From: Ophiocordyceps camponoti-saundersi (nom. inval.)
Lineage: Eukaryota; Ascomycota; Sordariomycetes; Hypocreales; Ophiocordycipitaceae
Direction of reading: 5' to 3'
Length of the DNA: 64,000 bases
Assembly: GCA_003339415.1 (NCBI GenBank)
Contig: PDHQ01000038.1
Location: forward strand, 134,739 to 198,738
The translations under genes were made by a program, and so were the position numbers. The notes under the pieces are model-generated. The model did no database searches. It was given only the letters and a program-made list of their open reading frames with translations, and was not told the DNA's origin. This document shows, piece by piece, positions 53,476 to 64,000 of the stretch (its first letter is position 1; each line of letters begins with the position of its first letter).

Positions 53476-55020
53476 CCCATGCGAGGCTGTTTCCGGACGG
53501 TGGAGACAAGGAAAAAAAAAGTGAGAAGAAAGCAAGGATGCATCAGACGGGACCCGTGGCTGTTTCTTCCCCATCTGTCGGGTTCTTGCAGAGACCCGAG
53601 TCCGACTCTCTCTCTCTCTCTCTCTTGCTGGGTGATGATGATTGGTCCAAGCGGGCAGTCATACTCGTACATACCTACATCGGTAGACTCATAGTCCTGG
53701 CAGTCACAGTCATCGCCCCATTGACTAATAATGCCTTATCCGAGTGGGAGTCCAGGGAGGTGGTAGGTAGCTCAGCCCCCAACTCCCCAAGAGCCGACGT
53801 CGCACGTCACATCACCCTCGCACACTCTCTGCCCCCGTCTCACAGCCTCTCCTCGGACGGCGTCACACTCAGCTTGTTGCCTGCTACCAACGGACCTACA
53901 TACGTACATACATACATGTGAATATACCTTGTAAATACAGCATGCAGCATACCTCCATGCCAGTACCTTCCAATCTCCAAATACAATCAGCACGTATGTA
54001 CAGTCGCGAATTCGCCTTATTACCCAACAATACGGTCCCGAACGCGCCGTCTCGGATAGCCGCCTCCCCCCTCGCCTCGGAACCCAACAGGCCTCCTCAT
54101 CATCCTCCTTCTCCGTTCTTTCAGACTCCTTCCTGTTTCCTATTATGGGTCCTGGATGCGAGTTCGGTATCGTTTAGCGACGACGTGAGATGCCACCGTC
54201 TGGCAGCGGCCATCTTATACGGACATGTTTTTTGAGAAGTTCGCTTCGCCATCTGCTTTTCTTTTTTCTGTCATCTCTCTCTTTTTTTTTGCTTCTTTTG
54301 ATCTTATCACTTTGCATGAACCGTCGTGGCCAAGCATGCTACCTACCTACTAACCTACTGTTGCACACACAGGCTCTGTCTGCACATGCATACATCCGTA
54401 CAATTATAAACATATCTCCTCCCTACCTGTATTGAATTTCCTGTCAATGAACGGAGGGATGGACATGCCCTAATATCCCTCCCGACCATACGAATAAGCT
54501 GTTGGATCCATCATATCTTTGTCTCACCGTAGCACGCAAGCAGTATCTCGCTGGTGGGTGTATGTACTAATCGCATGTGCTGATCGCTCATCCTTATCGA
54601 TAAAGCCCAAATCTCCATCAACAATCAATCTCCGTTCCCCGTTCCCCATTTCCCCCACCCACCAATCAAACTCGCCTTCCCCTCACTCACTCACAGACCA
54701 CAGTCACCCCTCACTCACCATCAGCCTCATGCTGCAAAACTCTTTCCTTTCCTCGCACCATAATCCGTATACGTGGCTTCTTTCGCCTCCGCCTCTCGGA
54801 CCCCCATGGCTCGCAGACAAGCCTCATCGCCCCCTTTCTGCCCCCCCCCCCCCCCTGCCAAGAAACTCCCTTCACGTAACCCTTCATTAGAAAAATCAAA
54901 AGAATACAAACATACACATACCTACGGCAATTACTTCTTCGAGGAGTGAAAAATCAACCCCCAAAACCAACATCCCAACATCCCTTCCGCCCGTCGACGG
55001 CACGCCCCGCCGTCCCCGAC
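52418..55020. other. Spacer with GA, AC and TACA tracts
   Basis: ABC gene promoter side (GA tract 52498-52528), GA and AC/CCCAC tracts (52900-53060), GA tract (53441-53472), CT tract (53606-53623), TACA motifs (53896-53917), poly-C (54841-54856) and the leader of the SARAF-like gene. No gene supported. Confidence 0.6.
53441..53472 (+). repeat. (GA)16 microsatellite
   Basis: Sixteen perfect GA dinucleotides in intergenic DNA, followed immediately by CC. Confidence 0.9.
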
Positions 55021-55917
55021 ATGCTCCTCTCCCACGCCCTCGCCTCCATCAGCCTCAGCCTCAACCTCGCCCTCGCCGCCCGACCCCAAAACGCAATCCT
55101 CCTCTCCGACGTCCAATCCCTGACCCTCCGAGGCAATGGCGCCAAGACGACCCATCGCCGCGTCCCCGCCGTTTCCCAGCTGCAGTGCCTCTCCGGCCGG
55201 CTCTGCGACGTCTATCCGCTCGAGCGCATGCGCTGCGAGAACCGAGGCTCCTCCTACGGTCCCCAAGATATAGAGTGGTCATGTTCCGCTTCCCTGCCCG
55301 AAGAGCTCAAGCTCGGCGGCACCGACGTCGTCTGCGAGGGCTACGACTCTGCCGACGATCCATACGTCCTCAAGGGTAGCTGCGCCGTCGAGTATCGTTT
55401 GATCTTGACCGCCAAGGGCGAGGAACGTTATCCCGACTTGGCCCGGTCCTGGAGCCATGGTTATTCCGTCGACTGGTTCTCCTGGCTTTTTGCCGCCGTC
55501 TTCGTTGCCATCTCCGCATGGATTATCTACTCCGCCTGCTTCGTCAACAATAACCGCAGACGACCTCGCGCTGCTGGTCGCGGCGGTGGCCGTGGTGGCA
55601 GTGGTGGTGGTGGTGGCGGCGGCGGCGGAGGGGGATGGGATCCCAACTGGGACCCGTACGATCCCCCGCCGCCGTATCCCGGCTCAAAATCTTACTCCGC
55701 TCGGCAGCAGAGTTGGACACCGGGCTTCTGGACTGGCCTCCTGAGTGGAGGTACGGCTGGCTACTTAGCAGGCGGTCGTCGGAGGGACGAAGGCTCCAGG
55801 CGGACACCCTATTCCGCCAACTGGGGCGCTGGTCCCTCCGCCTCTGGCTCCGGCTCGGACGCCGGACCCACTTCTCTCCGCGAAAGCTACGGATTCGGCT
55901 CGACCCGTCGTAGGTAG
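55021..55917 (+). CDS. SARAF-like regulator of store-operated calcium entry
   Basis: Single exon, 298 residues from the ATG at the signal peptide (MLLSHALASISLSLNLALA); the open frame begins 75 bp earlier without improving it. A luminal Cys-rich domain follows: ILLSDVQSLTLRGNGAKTTHRR, QLQCLSGRLCDVYPLERMRCENRG, DIEWSCSASLP and DVVCEGYDSADDPYVLKGSCAVEYRL, which is the SARAF/TMEM66 signature. One membrane helix (about 151-173, WFSWLFAAVFVAISAWIIY), then a cytosolic tail with a Gly/Arg-rich run, a PPPPYPG motif and a GSTRRR ending. In animals SARAF restrains STIM-driven calcium entry; fungi lack clear STIM/Orai, so its partner here is unknown. ER residence is inferred from topology. Confidence 0.88.
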   Translation: MLLSHALASISLSLNLALAARPQNAILLSDVQSLTLRGNGAKTTHRRVPAVSQLQCLSGRLCDVYPLERMRCENRGSSYGPQDIEWSCSASLPEELKLGGTDVVCEGYDSADDPYVLKGSCAVEYRLILTAKGEERYPDLARSWSHGYSVDWFSWLFAAVFVAISAWIIYSACFVNNNRRRPRAAGRGGGRGGSGGGGGGGGGGGWDPNWDPYDPPPPYPGSKSYSARQQSWTPGFWTGLLSGGTAGYLAGGRRRDEGSRRTPYSANWGAGPSASGSGSDAGPTSLRESYGFGSTRRR

Positions 55918-56399
55918 GGAGATAGGGCAATGCTACTCTTCATTAGACATATATGTATGTCCTGCTTCTTCCCCTTCCGCTGAGACCTGTCAGGGTTCGC
56001 TGTTTGTAGCTCTGATCTTCTCGCCTATTCCCCCTTTCCTTCCAGGCGCCGTCCTTTCAGATCACCTTCGCTTCTGTCGTGGTTATCTTCAGCTCCTGTT
56101 CGTCGCACGTACACGTTGGAAGTGGCCGCCCTGTCTCAAACCCCGGGTTGCTCCTAAAAGTACAATGTCCAAACAAGGCCGAGTTGAACTCCTGGTCGTC
56201 ATCGTCTAATCCCTAGCCCTCAGTTTCGTAGCATAAAATCAAGCCCTCACACCCGGTTTCCTCGCCCATCGAGTCGTCACCATCGAGCTATCGATGGTCC
56301 GAACCGGAAAAAGCGGAAGCACATCGGGAGCCTCAAAACAAAGAAAGGAAGGAAAAAGAAAGAAAGCGAAGGGTCAAGATGAGCCAGACACTTTGAAGC
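55918..56399. other. Convergent intergenic region (SARAF-like and bre1 3' ends)
   Basis: No coding frame or repeat beyond short AAAG runs near 56338-56368. Confidence 0.6.
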
Positions 56400-59134
56400 T
56401 CAATGGTGGACTGGCATTACGTCCATCCTATCGAATGCCCGTGAGCAGGTAGGGCATTTGCGCATGCGATTGCTGAGGCGATCGTCGACACATTTGTTGC
56501 AGAACAGGTGGCCGCACGTCCGCAACGCAGTGTTCTTGAAGTTGTTGCGGCAAATCGTGCATAGAGCAAACGTCTGGCGTCGATGTCAGCAAATCCAACA
56601 GAAAAGATCGTTTAATTCGACTCACCCGCAGCATCTCTTCCTCCTCCGACGAATTGCTCAGTGCCTTGCTTCGCCAGCTATCCCGGTCTTTCTGCGCGTG
56701 CTCGACCCGCACCTTCAGCTTTTCCACCTCGACCTCTTGCGTCGTGGCCCGCTCCCGCGCCGCCGATGCCGCCAGGTCTCGAGCCTTGACCATGTTCGTC
56801 AAGTCCGATACTTGGCGGTTCAGAGACTCTGCCCGCCTCACAGCCTCGTGCGTGGTCGTCTCCATCTTCTTGTTCTCCGTCGCCAGTACGGCATTGGCCT
56901 GCTTGAGGTCAGACAGCTGTTTCTCGAGATTGCTCAGCAGTGTCCTATTCTGGGCTTCAATCTCTTTGAGCTGTGCGATGATCTCGGTGCTCTTGCTGTT
57001 TTGATGCCTGAGCGATCGGATCTCGTTGTTTCGAGTGTCGGCGTCTTTACGCGCGGCGAAGTACTTCTGATCTGCCTTGCTTTTCTCGGCGAGCAGAAGC
57101 GCTGCCTTGTCCTCTGAGGCTGTCAGGTCCATAACCTTCTTCTGCGCCAGATCCTTCATCTTCTTGTACGCCTTTTCTATCGAAGGCAACTCCTGGTTAA
57201 TGGCGTGGAAGTCTTGCTGCAGCTTCTTGTACTTTTGCCGCAATTCCTCATCAGATAGCTCCTGTCCCTCGTCCATCGGCGATTTCATCTCCTCGTCCTG
57301 GGCGGGCTTGAGTCGTTCCAGCGCCGATTCAAGAGCGGCGATGCGATCATCCTTGGCCTCGACAAGGTCCTTGAGGTGAGCCAAAGACGCCTTTTCCTGA
57401 TCCATGCTGGCCTTGCGCTGCGTATTCTCCGCCAGGATTTCGTCCCGTGCAGAACGAACGCGAGCCAGGTCTTGGTCTCTCGACATGATTTCGGCCTCAA
57501 GCTCATGCGTCAGGTGAGTCGCATCAGCCTCGAGTTGGCTCTTAAATGCGGACCGCTCGGCTTGGAGCTTCTCTGCCTCCTCGCGCAACTGTTTGTTGGT
57601 TGCCTCCAAGTTGTTGATCCGCTTGATGAGATCTTCATTTTGGCACTTGAATTGCTTGAAAATATCCGACCGAATCAAGTCTTCGTCCGTCCATGCGTCT
57701 CGGCGGGCCTTGAGATTCGAATTCTCGTCTTGCAACGCCCTGACCTCGGAGAGGATCGCGTCAAGCTGCTCCTTCTGCTTCGTCGTCGATGCCAAAGCCT
57801 CCTCATACTTGAGCAATACCTCATCGGCGGTACCGTTCGACTCGGCCGCATCTTGGGTGCCGTCACCGGGCGTGACCGCCGCCCGCGTGGCATTGGCGAA
57901 TGCTTGCTGCTCGAGCTTCTGGACCTGAGCGCTCTTCGCTCGGTCGAGCTTCTTCTCGGCCCTGAAGTAACGAAGAGTAGCAGCATTGAGCTGCTCCGAA
58001 AGTTGTTCCTTTTCGGCGTCCAGTCGGTCTAACTTGAGGAGATACTCTTTCTGTGCGGAGAGCAGGCTTGTGAGCTTGGCTTCCAGCGCTGTGACGTCGG
58101 GGGCAAGCTGTCCGCGATGGGAGGCAATATGGCTGAGCAGGGATTCGGCTTTGGCCTTGATTGCTTTTCCCTTTTCCTGAATGTGGCTTTGGAATTCGTG
58201 GAGATCCTTGAAGCTGACGCCGCTGAGATATGGGGGCTCTGAAGGGTTTTTATTTTTCATTAGAATCCGCCATCGCCTTTCGGGTCTTAGACGTGAACGT
58301 ACCTGTCGGGCTCACGGTCTCGGGCAAGGTCCCCTTGCCAATAAGTTCAATCTCTTCGAGTAACTGCGGCGCCGTCAGCCAGACATGGAGACGCAAACAA
58401 ACATAGGGAGACTGACCTGGCGCCACCAGCCGTCGATAATTCTCAGATGATCGTCGTGGTGAACGCATCGCTTATGCAGCTCTTCCAGGCGAGATTCGGT
58501 GGTGGTTGCCTTGCGGCTATATTCTAGCATCTGTCGATATATGGCTCCTTTTGTGTAGGCCTGATGCTCCCAGTCAGTACCACTTGTACCATCGGTCGAT
58601 CGAATGCAGAATGGCAGTGTGCGTGAACGAAGCGTGGAAGGGGGGGATGAGATGTGCAATCTGGGAGCCGCTGATTACCGTCGCTGGGCAACAAGCATCA
58701 TCACTGGCTTGGTGAGCATCAACGTCGCTTCAAAGTGCCTCTGAAAAAAGGCTTGAGAAGTGAAGGCTATCAAGGGAAGCATGTCGACGTGAAGGAGTTT
58801 GCCGTGTCCTGAGGCCTGCGAATGAGAGGCAATGAAAGGGGGGAAGAGGGGAAGGGTTTGCAGGAGGGTAGATAGCGGAGGAGGGGATGGGGGGGGTAAG
58901 GGGGGGGGGAGGGGGCGGTGGTAGGAGGGGGGGGGCGAACAGGGCACGTACCTCAATCCAGCTTTCTTCCTTCATTTCGAGAGCGTCGTCTTTGGCCTTG
59001 GAGCCGTTGACTGCCACTCGCTTGCTAGGAGGCGCGAGATCTTCGGCGCCGCTTAGGGCGGGTCTCTTCCTGTCCTCCATCTTGACGAGGGTGGACGGAC
59101 GAGGCGAGGCAGTTGGCGGCGTTGCTAAAGGCAT
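56400..59134 (-). CDS. bre1: E3 ubiquitin ligase Bre1 (histone H2B)
   Basis: Five exons, 58952-59134, 58417-58560, 58303-58363, 56626-58238 and 56400-56573, 724 residues; all junctions keep frame. The N-terminus MEDRKRPAL...[12 protein letters not shown] and the block [13 protein letters not shown]...[13 protein letters not shown] match fungal Bre1, followed by about 500 residues of coiled coil and a terminal C3HC4 RING ([24 protein letters not shown]) at about 672-711. With Rad6 it monoubiquitinates H2B in transcribed chromatin, in the nucleus. The first intron (58561-58951, 391 bp) is several times longer than the others here and C-rich on the coding strand. The start at 59134 adds [13 protein letters not shown]...VK; the Met at 59080 is an alternative. 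Confidence 0.92.
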
Positions 59135-59645
59135 CAGACCGCGCGTACAGCCGAGGCGAGGAGAAGGTTTTTTTTCCCTTCCCTCTCCAAGGAAGAGGGA
59201 AGCGGCGACTTGAAAGCAAAGAGGCCTTCAAGCCACGTGTCCGCCCTCAGCCCGGGCGCGCGAGCTGTCGTCCAGCGGATGGCGCGGTAATTGCGTGGTG
59301 TGGTGATGCTTCTGCTGCTACTGCTGGCTGCTGAAGGGGGAGGGGAAGAGATGCGGGCGGAACTGGCAGGAGTTGAAATTTCCAAGTCGACCCGCGAATC
59401 AAAAGACGCCTGGCCCCAGCACGAAAGAGGCTTAGCTCTGCACCACTCCCAATCGAGCATTGTTTTATCGATTGTCACGTCGGTTAAGCTTCGGACCTGG
59501 GAGTGGTTTCCCTCACAACGACTCGTCGGTTAAAGACGAGGCGAAAAGGCTTCGATTTCTCCTCGACACCAGTAGGCGAGCCATGCCTTGACCGTGCCAT
59601 TTCTCGCCCTCTTTCCGCCATATTCGACCGTCATATATCAGTATC
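59135..59645. promoter_or_regulatory. Shared divergent promoter of bre1 and bdp1
   Basis: The two start codons face away from each other across about 510 bp. No clear TATA box on either side. Confidence 0.6.
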
Positions 59646-61418
59646 ATGCTGAAGAAGAAGGCCGGCGGTCTCGCCTTCAAACCAAAAATCCCCTCGGCGC
59701 GCTCCAGGCCTGCGAATGTGCCCTCCGCTCCAGCGCCGAAAAGCGTCGAGAGTCAGCCCGTGGTCAACTCGACACGCGAAGCAGCCTCCACTGGTGCATC
59801 TACAGATCCCGTCAAAGATGGCCCTGAGACTACAAGTACTACATCGATTGAGTCGACAACTGAGCACCCCTCACAAAAAGATGCCGAGCCAGGCCAGGGC
59901 ATAACCGATCCAGAGCCTTCTCGAAATTTGCCACCTCAAGAAAGCTCTATCGCGCAGAATGTCTCTGATCCGTTCCCAAGCCTTGTTCCCGAAATAGAAA
60001 ACGTCATCAATGACAGTAGCCAAGCTCAAGCCGATGCCAGTATCCAACCTACAGCAGACAATGAGGCTGCGACAGCCAGGGAGGTTGCGACGGCTCCGAC
60101 TCCCGAACTTGTCACAAATTCGTCTTCCGTTCCTCTGCCCGAACCAGTGAGCGAGTCTCCGGTTGAGAGAAATTCTATCCAAGAAATTCGCACGGCGACT
60201 CTATCTCAAGCCGACGAGGCGATCCCTCCTGTACCTGACCAATCCGAACCTGAACCAGCAAGCGCGTCGACGACTACGGGAGATGCTTCGATCAGCAAAC
60301 AAAAGACGACTAGAAAAACTCGGCAAGCGAAAAAAGGCGGACAGAGCAAAGCACCCCCGCAGAAGCGTCAACGGAAGGAAACCACCAAAGAGGGCGAAGA
60401 AGCCGCACCGCGTACCCGGAAGCGAACTCGCAAAGCCGATGCAGACGCGGACGAATCTTCCAGGGTGAAGAAGAAAAGGGGCCGGGCTCGATCACTAACG
60501 CCTGAAGATGCAGAGAGTCAAACGGTGGACTTGCAACAGCTCAGAATGGCCGACTTGACCAAGGATCTGCGGATCGGCAAGAAATTCAGCCGCCACGACG
60601 AGCTAAGAGAACGCGAAAGAAAAGCCCGGAGCAAGGCCAGGGCTTCCAGACAAGACGAGGCACCGTCCACAGGCGACGCCGCCCCAACCCCCCAGGCAGA
60701 CGGCAGCCGAGATGCGTCGGGCCAAGGCAACAACGACAACGGGAGCAGCTCATCGACCGGGCGTGGCCCAACGACAGCGGGCCCCCAATTCCGCATCATC
60801 GACGGCCAAATCGTGATCGACCAAAACTCGCTCGTCATGGACCGTCACGCGCGCGCAGCCCAAGCGAGGGGCGACATAGAGACGGTAGAGGAGAACGACT
60901 TCACGCACCGGATAACCAGCAGCTCCTTCATGACGTCCTCGTCCAAGCTCAAGGGCCCCAACATCTGGACGGCAGAGGAGACGGAGCTCTTCTACCGAGG
61001 CCTACGCATGTTCGGCACCGAATTCGAGATGATCTCCAAGATGTTCCCGCGCAAGCAACGGCGCCACATCAAGTTAAAGTTCAACCGTGAAGAGCGTCAC
61101 AACCCCAAACTCATCGACGCCGCCCTAACAGGCGAGAAGACGACCAAGATGGACATAGACGAGTACCGGGCCTTCACCGGCGCCGAGTTCGAATCCGTAG
61201 AGAAGATCGAGGCGGAGCAGAGGAAGATTGGCGAGCGGTACGAGCGCGAACGTCAGCGCATCGCCGACGAACAGGCTGAGATCATGCGCAAGAAGAGAGA
61301 GGCTCTCTTCGCTGACGACGACAACGACGCTAGGGCCAAGAGGCACGGTAACAGGCGCAAGGGGAAGCAGAAGGTCGCCTACGGCCTCAATGGCGAGCCC
61401 GTCAATGGGACCGATTGA
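59646..61418 (+). CDS. bdp1: TFIIIB subunit Bdp1 (B'')
   Basis: Single exon, 590 residues. The extended SANT domain (about 436-490) reads WTAEETELFYRGLRMFG, MISKMFPRKQRRHIKLKFN and REERHNPKLIDAAL, the Bdp1 signature. Before it are a disordered Ser/Thr/Pro half, basic KKRGRARSLTP-type patches and RMADLTKDLRIGKKFSRHDEL; after it comes a charged helix (ERYERERQRIADEQAEIM). It assembles with TBP and Brf1 into TFIIIB to recruit RNA polymerase III at tRNA and 5S genes. The Met followed by LKKKAGGLAFKPKIP fits the family's basic N-terminus, so the start looks right. Confidence 0.93.
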   Translation: MLKKKAGGLAFKPKIPSARSRPANVPSAPAPKSVESQPVVNSTREAASTGASTDPVKDGPETTSTTSIESTTEHPSQKDAEPGQGITDPEPSRNLPPQESSIAQNVSDPFPSLVPEIENVINDSSQAQADASIQPTADNEAATAREVATAPTPELVTNSSSVPLPEPVSESPVERNSIQEIRTATLSQADEAIPPVPDQSEPEPASASTTTGDASISKQKTTRKTRQAKKGGQSKAPPQKRQRKETTKEGEEAAPRTRKRTRKADADADESSRVKKKRGRARSLTPEDAESQTVDLQQLRMADLTKDLRIGKKFSRHDELRERERKARSKARASRQDEAPSTGDAAPTPQADGSRDASGQGNNDNGSSSSTGRGPTTAGPQFRIIDGQIVIDQNSLVMDRHARAAQARGDIETVEENDFTHRITSSSFMTSSSKLKGPNIWTAEETELFYRGLRMFGTEFEMISKMFPRKQRRHIKLKFNREERHNPKLIDAALTGEKTTKMDIDEYRAFTGAEFESVEKIEAEQRKIGERYERERQRIADEQAEIMRKKREALFADDDNDARAKRHGNRRKGKQKVAYGLNGEPVNGTD

Positions 61419-61980
61419 GGACTTGATGAACGCGTCGCGGGGAGGGGGGGAGTGATTTTGATATCCATGTAGAGGTTGATGAAAGACGGGGGGGGAAAGG
61501 GGGAGAGAATGGGCGTGTGTGAAAAGGCGCAAGGAGAGAAAGGCAAAGACGACTCTGTATGATACCCACGCCAGAACATGACTTCGAAAACGACATCCAG
61601 CGTATAACGGCTCCGAAAGGTTCATGTGCTCGTTGAGGCTTTCGTTCCGTAAGGAGAAGAGGGAACGCCGTCTACGTGCAAAGACATCAAGAGACATTCG
61701 GCCGATCTGTGTCAAATGGACAGAGAACCCCCTTCCACCTCACTCCCGTGAAAAGTAGGCTGAATTTGATTACTGCGTACCTTGGGTGACTACACGTCTC
61801 TCGACCACGACGCGCCCCCTTCCTCTCCGTACTTGGTATTCCCCCACGGCCTTTCTCTTCATCATCTTGAAAGAGTCGTTCTGTTCCCTTAAAGAGGTCT
61901 CCAAAACGACCTCCTTCCTCTCCTATTCGTCCCTTGTCGACGACGTCGTAGGAAGAAAACCCCGTCTTCGGTCGCGAGTC
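61419..61980. other. Convergent spacer between bdp1 and rad23
   Basis: No gene; a short G run near 61440-61500. Minus-strand frames here run into bdp1 antisense. Confidence 0.6.
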
Positions 61981-63559
61981 TCAATTTGTAGACGGATCGT
62001 CGTCTTCGGGCTGGTCGAAGAGAAAGTTGGCCGCGAGCTCCTCGTTCTTGTCGCAGGCAAAGTAGGCCTGGATAGCCTGGTCGCGGTCGAAGCCGAGCCG
62101 ACACAGCTGTAGACGACGTCAGCAGAGCTCGCAGACAAAAAGGCTAGAAGAAAGAACAAGTTACCCGTTCAATGGCATCGCGTTCCTCTTCTGTCACTGA
62201 AATAGCCTGGGCTCCGGGGGGCAGAGGTGCATCATCGTCCACGTCCTCACCGAGCAACTGAAGAAATTGGTCCGGGTTGGAAGCAATGAGCTGCGCGAGC
62301 TGCGGGTTTCCGGCTCCCAGCTGCTGCAGAATAGGCTCCAGCATCTGGGGCTGTTGCTGGACGACTTGGCGAAGCTGCTGAAATTGAGGGTTACTTCTGA
62401 GGAAATCGAGATTGCCTAGATCGCCGCCCTCAACGGCGGTGGCGGTAGCGGCGCGATTGCCGCCACCCCGGGGCGCTGAACCGCCTCCCTGCTGGGCAGC
62501 CAGATCGAAGAGGTTGATGCCACCGCCTTCCTCGCCTCCCTGTGCTTCGGCAGCCGGATGGGCGGCGGCGCCGGTGGAGGGTACGGCGGCGGAGGGGGCG
62601 ACGGGCGCGGCGCGTTGCTGCTGTTCCTGCTGAACACTTTCGGGGATCCCCTGGAGGTTGTCAGTCGACAGCGACATGTCATTCCGCGAGGGAAGAGACG
62701 AACAGTCAGAAGATACTCAACGGCGCGATCGGGGTTGTTGAAGGCAGCCCGCATGGCGGCCTCGATTTGGGTCCTCTCGAAGCCCATGGCCTCCATGTTG
62801 GTGATGGCCTCGGCGCGCTGAGCGCCCATGGCGAGGCCTGACGAATCTCCGCCACCTGCAGCAGATGCATCAGCAGTGCGTTGAGGGGTTGGAGTGGCGG
62901 GTGCGGTCGCTTGGGCCGAGGCGGACTGGGAGGGCGCTGCGGGCGCGGCGGGCGCTGCGGACACGGCGGGCGTCGAAGGGGCGGCGGAGGACTCGGTAGC
63001 AGTCGACGAGGCTGGCTTGTCTTTTGGCTGAAGAAAAGTTGAGTTTGATTTTTCTTCCCGACGCAAAGAGACTCAACGCACCTTGTTCACCATGCAAACG
63101 ACGAAGCCCTTTTCTTCGATGTTGTAGGAGGCAACAGTCTCATCGTCCTTGAGGATTTTACCTGCTCCAGGTCAGATAGGGAAGAAGACGAAAAATGGAA
63201 GGAAAATGGGGGGGGCTTTTCTCTCTGACCTGAATAGATGAGCTTCTGATGGCTCGGGTCCCAGCCCTTGTCGGTCGAGATCTTTTCCTTGACGGTTGAG
63301 ATCTATCGCGGCGTAAGCAGTGAAGCGGAAGCAGCCAAGGAGAGGAGAAGGGATGTAGACGTACCAGGTCAGTTGGTTCGACCTCGACGGTGAACTTTTG
63401 CTGCTTCAAGTCCTATTTTCCCGGGGGGGAGACCGGGAGGCACGTCAGCGTCATTTTTTTTGTGTGTGTGTCTCTCTCTCTGTCTCTCTCCTGTGTGCGC
63501 GTGCGTGCGTGTTCCGGGAGTTTGGGAGGGAAAAAACGTACCCGGAAGGTGATCTTCAT
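61981..63559 (-). CDS. rad23: Rad23 ubiquitin receptor (UBL-UBA-XPC-binding-UBA)
   Basis: Seven exons, 63542-63559, 63365-63412, 63230-63302, 63082-63161, 62704-63027, 62165-62650 and 61981-62106, 384 residues, all in frame. Exon 1 encodes only MKITFR. The UBL (1-73) continues [16 protein letters not shown]...[16 protein letters not shown]...[12 protein letters not shown]1 (about 140-180) is [30 protein letters not shown], the XPC-binding Sti1-like domain (about 250-303) is [19 protein letters not shown]...NPDQFLQLL, and UBA2 (about 330-380) is [34 protein letters not shown]. It carries ubiquitinated clients to the proteasome and pairs with Rad4 in nucleotide-excision repair. The intron density contrasts with the mostly one- or two-exon neighbours. 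Confidence 0.95.
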
Positions 63560-64000
63560 GATGGGCGAGGAGGGATAGAGGCGAAGCAGCAGGGACGAAG
63601 CTGTCGATCGCGTACTATTCTAGAGGGTGTTTCGCTCGCTCTCGCTCTGTTCGTCTCCGGTCGCGCGTGAGGGTTGTTGATGATGGAAGGGGAGGCGACA
63701 CCAGTGAGTAGTAAGTTGGTTGGTAGGTAGGCAGTAGGTAGGTGTAGTGAGTGGTAGGTAGTAGATAGGCGGGCTTGCATCACTCTGTGACTGCCTGGAC
63801 AGAGAGGGGAGGGTCCGCTGGGGGAAATTCTTTATAGTGGCCCGTGGCAGTAAGTGGGTGACGCAGCAGCCGCTTTTAGCGCCGTCAACGAACGGCCGTC
63901 AGCGGAGGAGGAGGAGGAGGAGGAGGAGGATTTGGCTGGCTGGTGGCTCTTTGGTGGGAGAGAGCCTACCTAGGTAGGCACCTACCTACCTACTAACAGA
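63560..64000. other. rad23 promoter region and right window edge
   Basis: TATA-like TATAAA on the minus strand at 63831-63836, about 270 bp before the rad23 start. GTAG repeats (63715-63765), a GGA tract (63905-63931) and a terminal TACC cluster follow. Confidence 0.5.
63964..63979. repeat. 16-bp palindrome centred on CCTAGG
   Basis: GCCTACCTAGGTAGGC is a perfect 16-bp dyad, the longest of four such sites in the window, embedded in TACC repeats. Confidence 0.9.

Overview
The window is nuclear DNA of a filamentous ascomycete. Short 50-100 bp GT-AG introns, a velvet regulator, a DUF1996-WSC secreted protein, a DUF7729 GPI-type protein, a fungal DHA1-type MFS transporter and dead Ty1/copia and Ty3/gypsy retroelements all point to Pezizomycotina. 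Sordariomycetes, perhaps Hypocreales, is my inference. Spacers are long and very rich in microsatellites, above all TACA/TACC-type tetranucleotides, GA/CT tracts and G/C homopolymers. I support 20 protein-coding genes. I saw no tRNA, rRNA, CRISPR array or bacterial feature.

Layout. 0-3 kb: a homopolymer-rich left edge, then a minus-strand aftiphilin-like trafficking protein. 3.4-6.4 kb: a graveyard of frameshifted copia and gypsy fragments abutting an AT-rich block. 6.5-14.7 kb: a TBC (Rab-GAP) protein, a protein with a C-terminal cross-brace-like zinc module, and a conserved fungal coiled-coil protein. 15-18.6 kb: 6-phosphogluconolactonase and a TPR-MYND-SET methyltransferase. 19.1-31.1 kb: a long calponin-like protein, the complex I assembly factor NDUFAF2, a conserved protein of unknown function, an MFS drug transporter, and the rRNA m5C methyltransferase Rcm1/NSUN5.

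31.6-45.3 kb looks like an accessory, secretome-rich block. It holds a DUF1996+WSC protein, a stand-alone protein resembling the M35 (deuterolysin) propeptide, two divergent small secreted proteins sharing one eight-cysteine framework, a VelC-like velvet regulator with poly-His and poly-Gln tracts, and a DUF7729 GPI-anchored protein. 48.2-52.4 kb carries a full-length ABCB/MDR-type exporter. 55-63.6 kb returns to core functions: a SARAF-like ER calcium regulator, the H2B ubiquitin ligase Bre1 divergently paired with the Pol III factor Bdp1, and the proteasome shuttle Rad23.

Exon structures were built by hand from splice signals, reading frame and remembered family features. All spliced models keep frame. 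No expression or database evidence was available.
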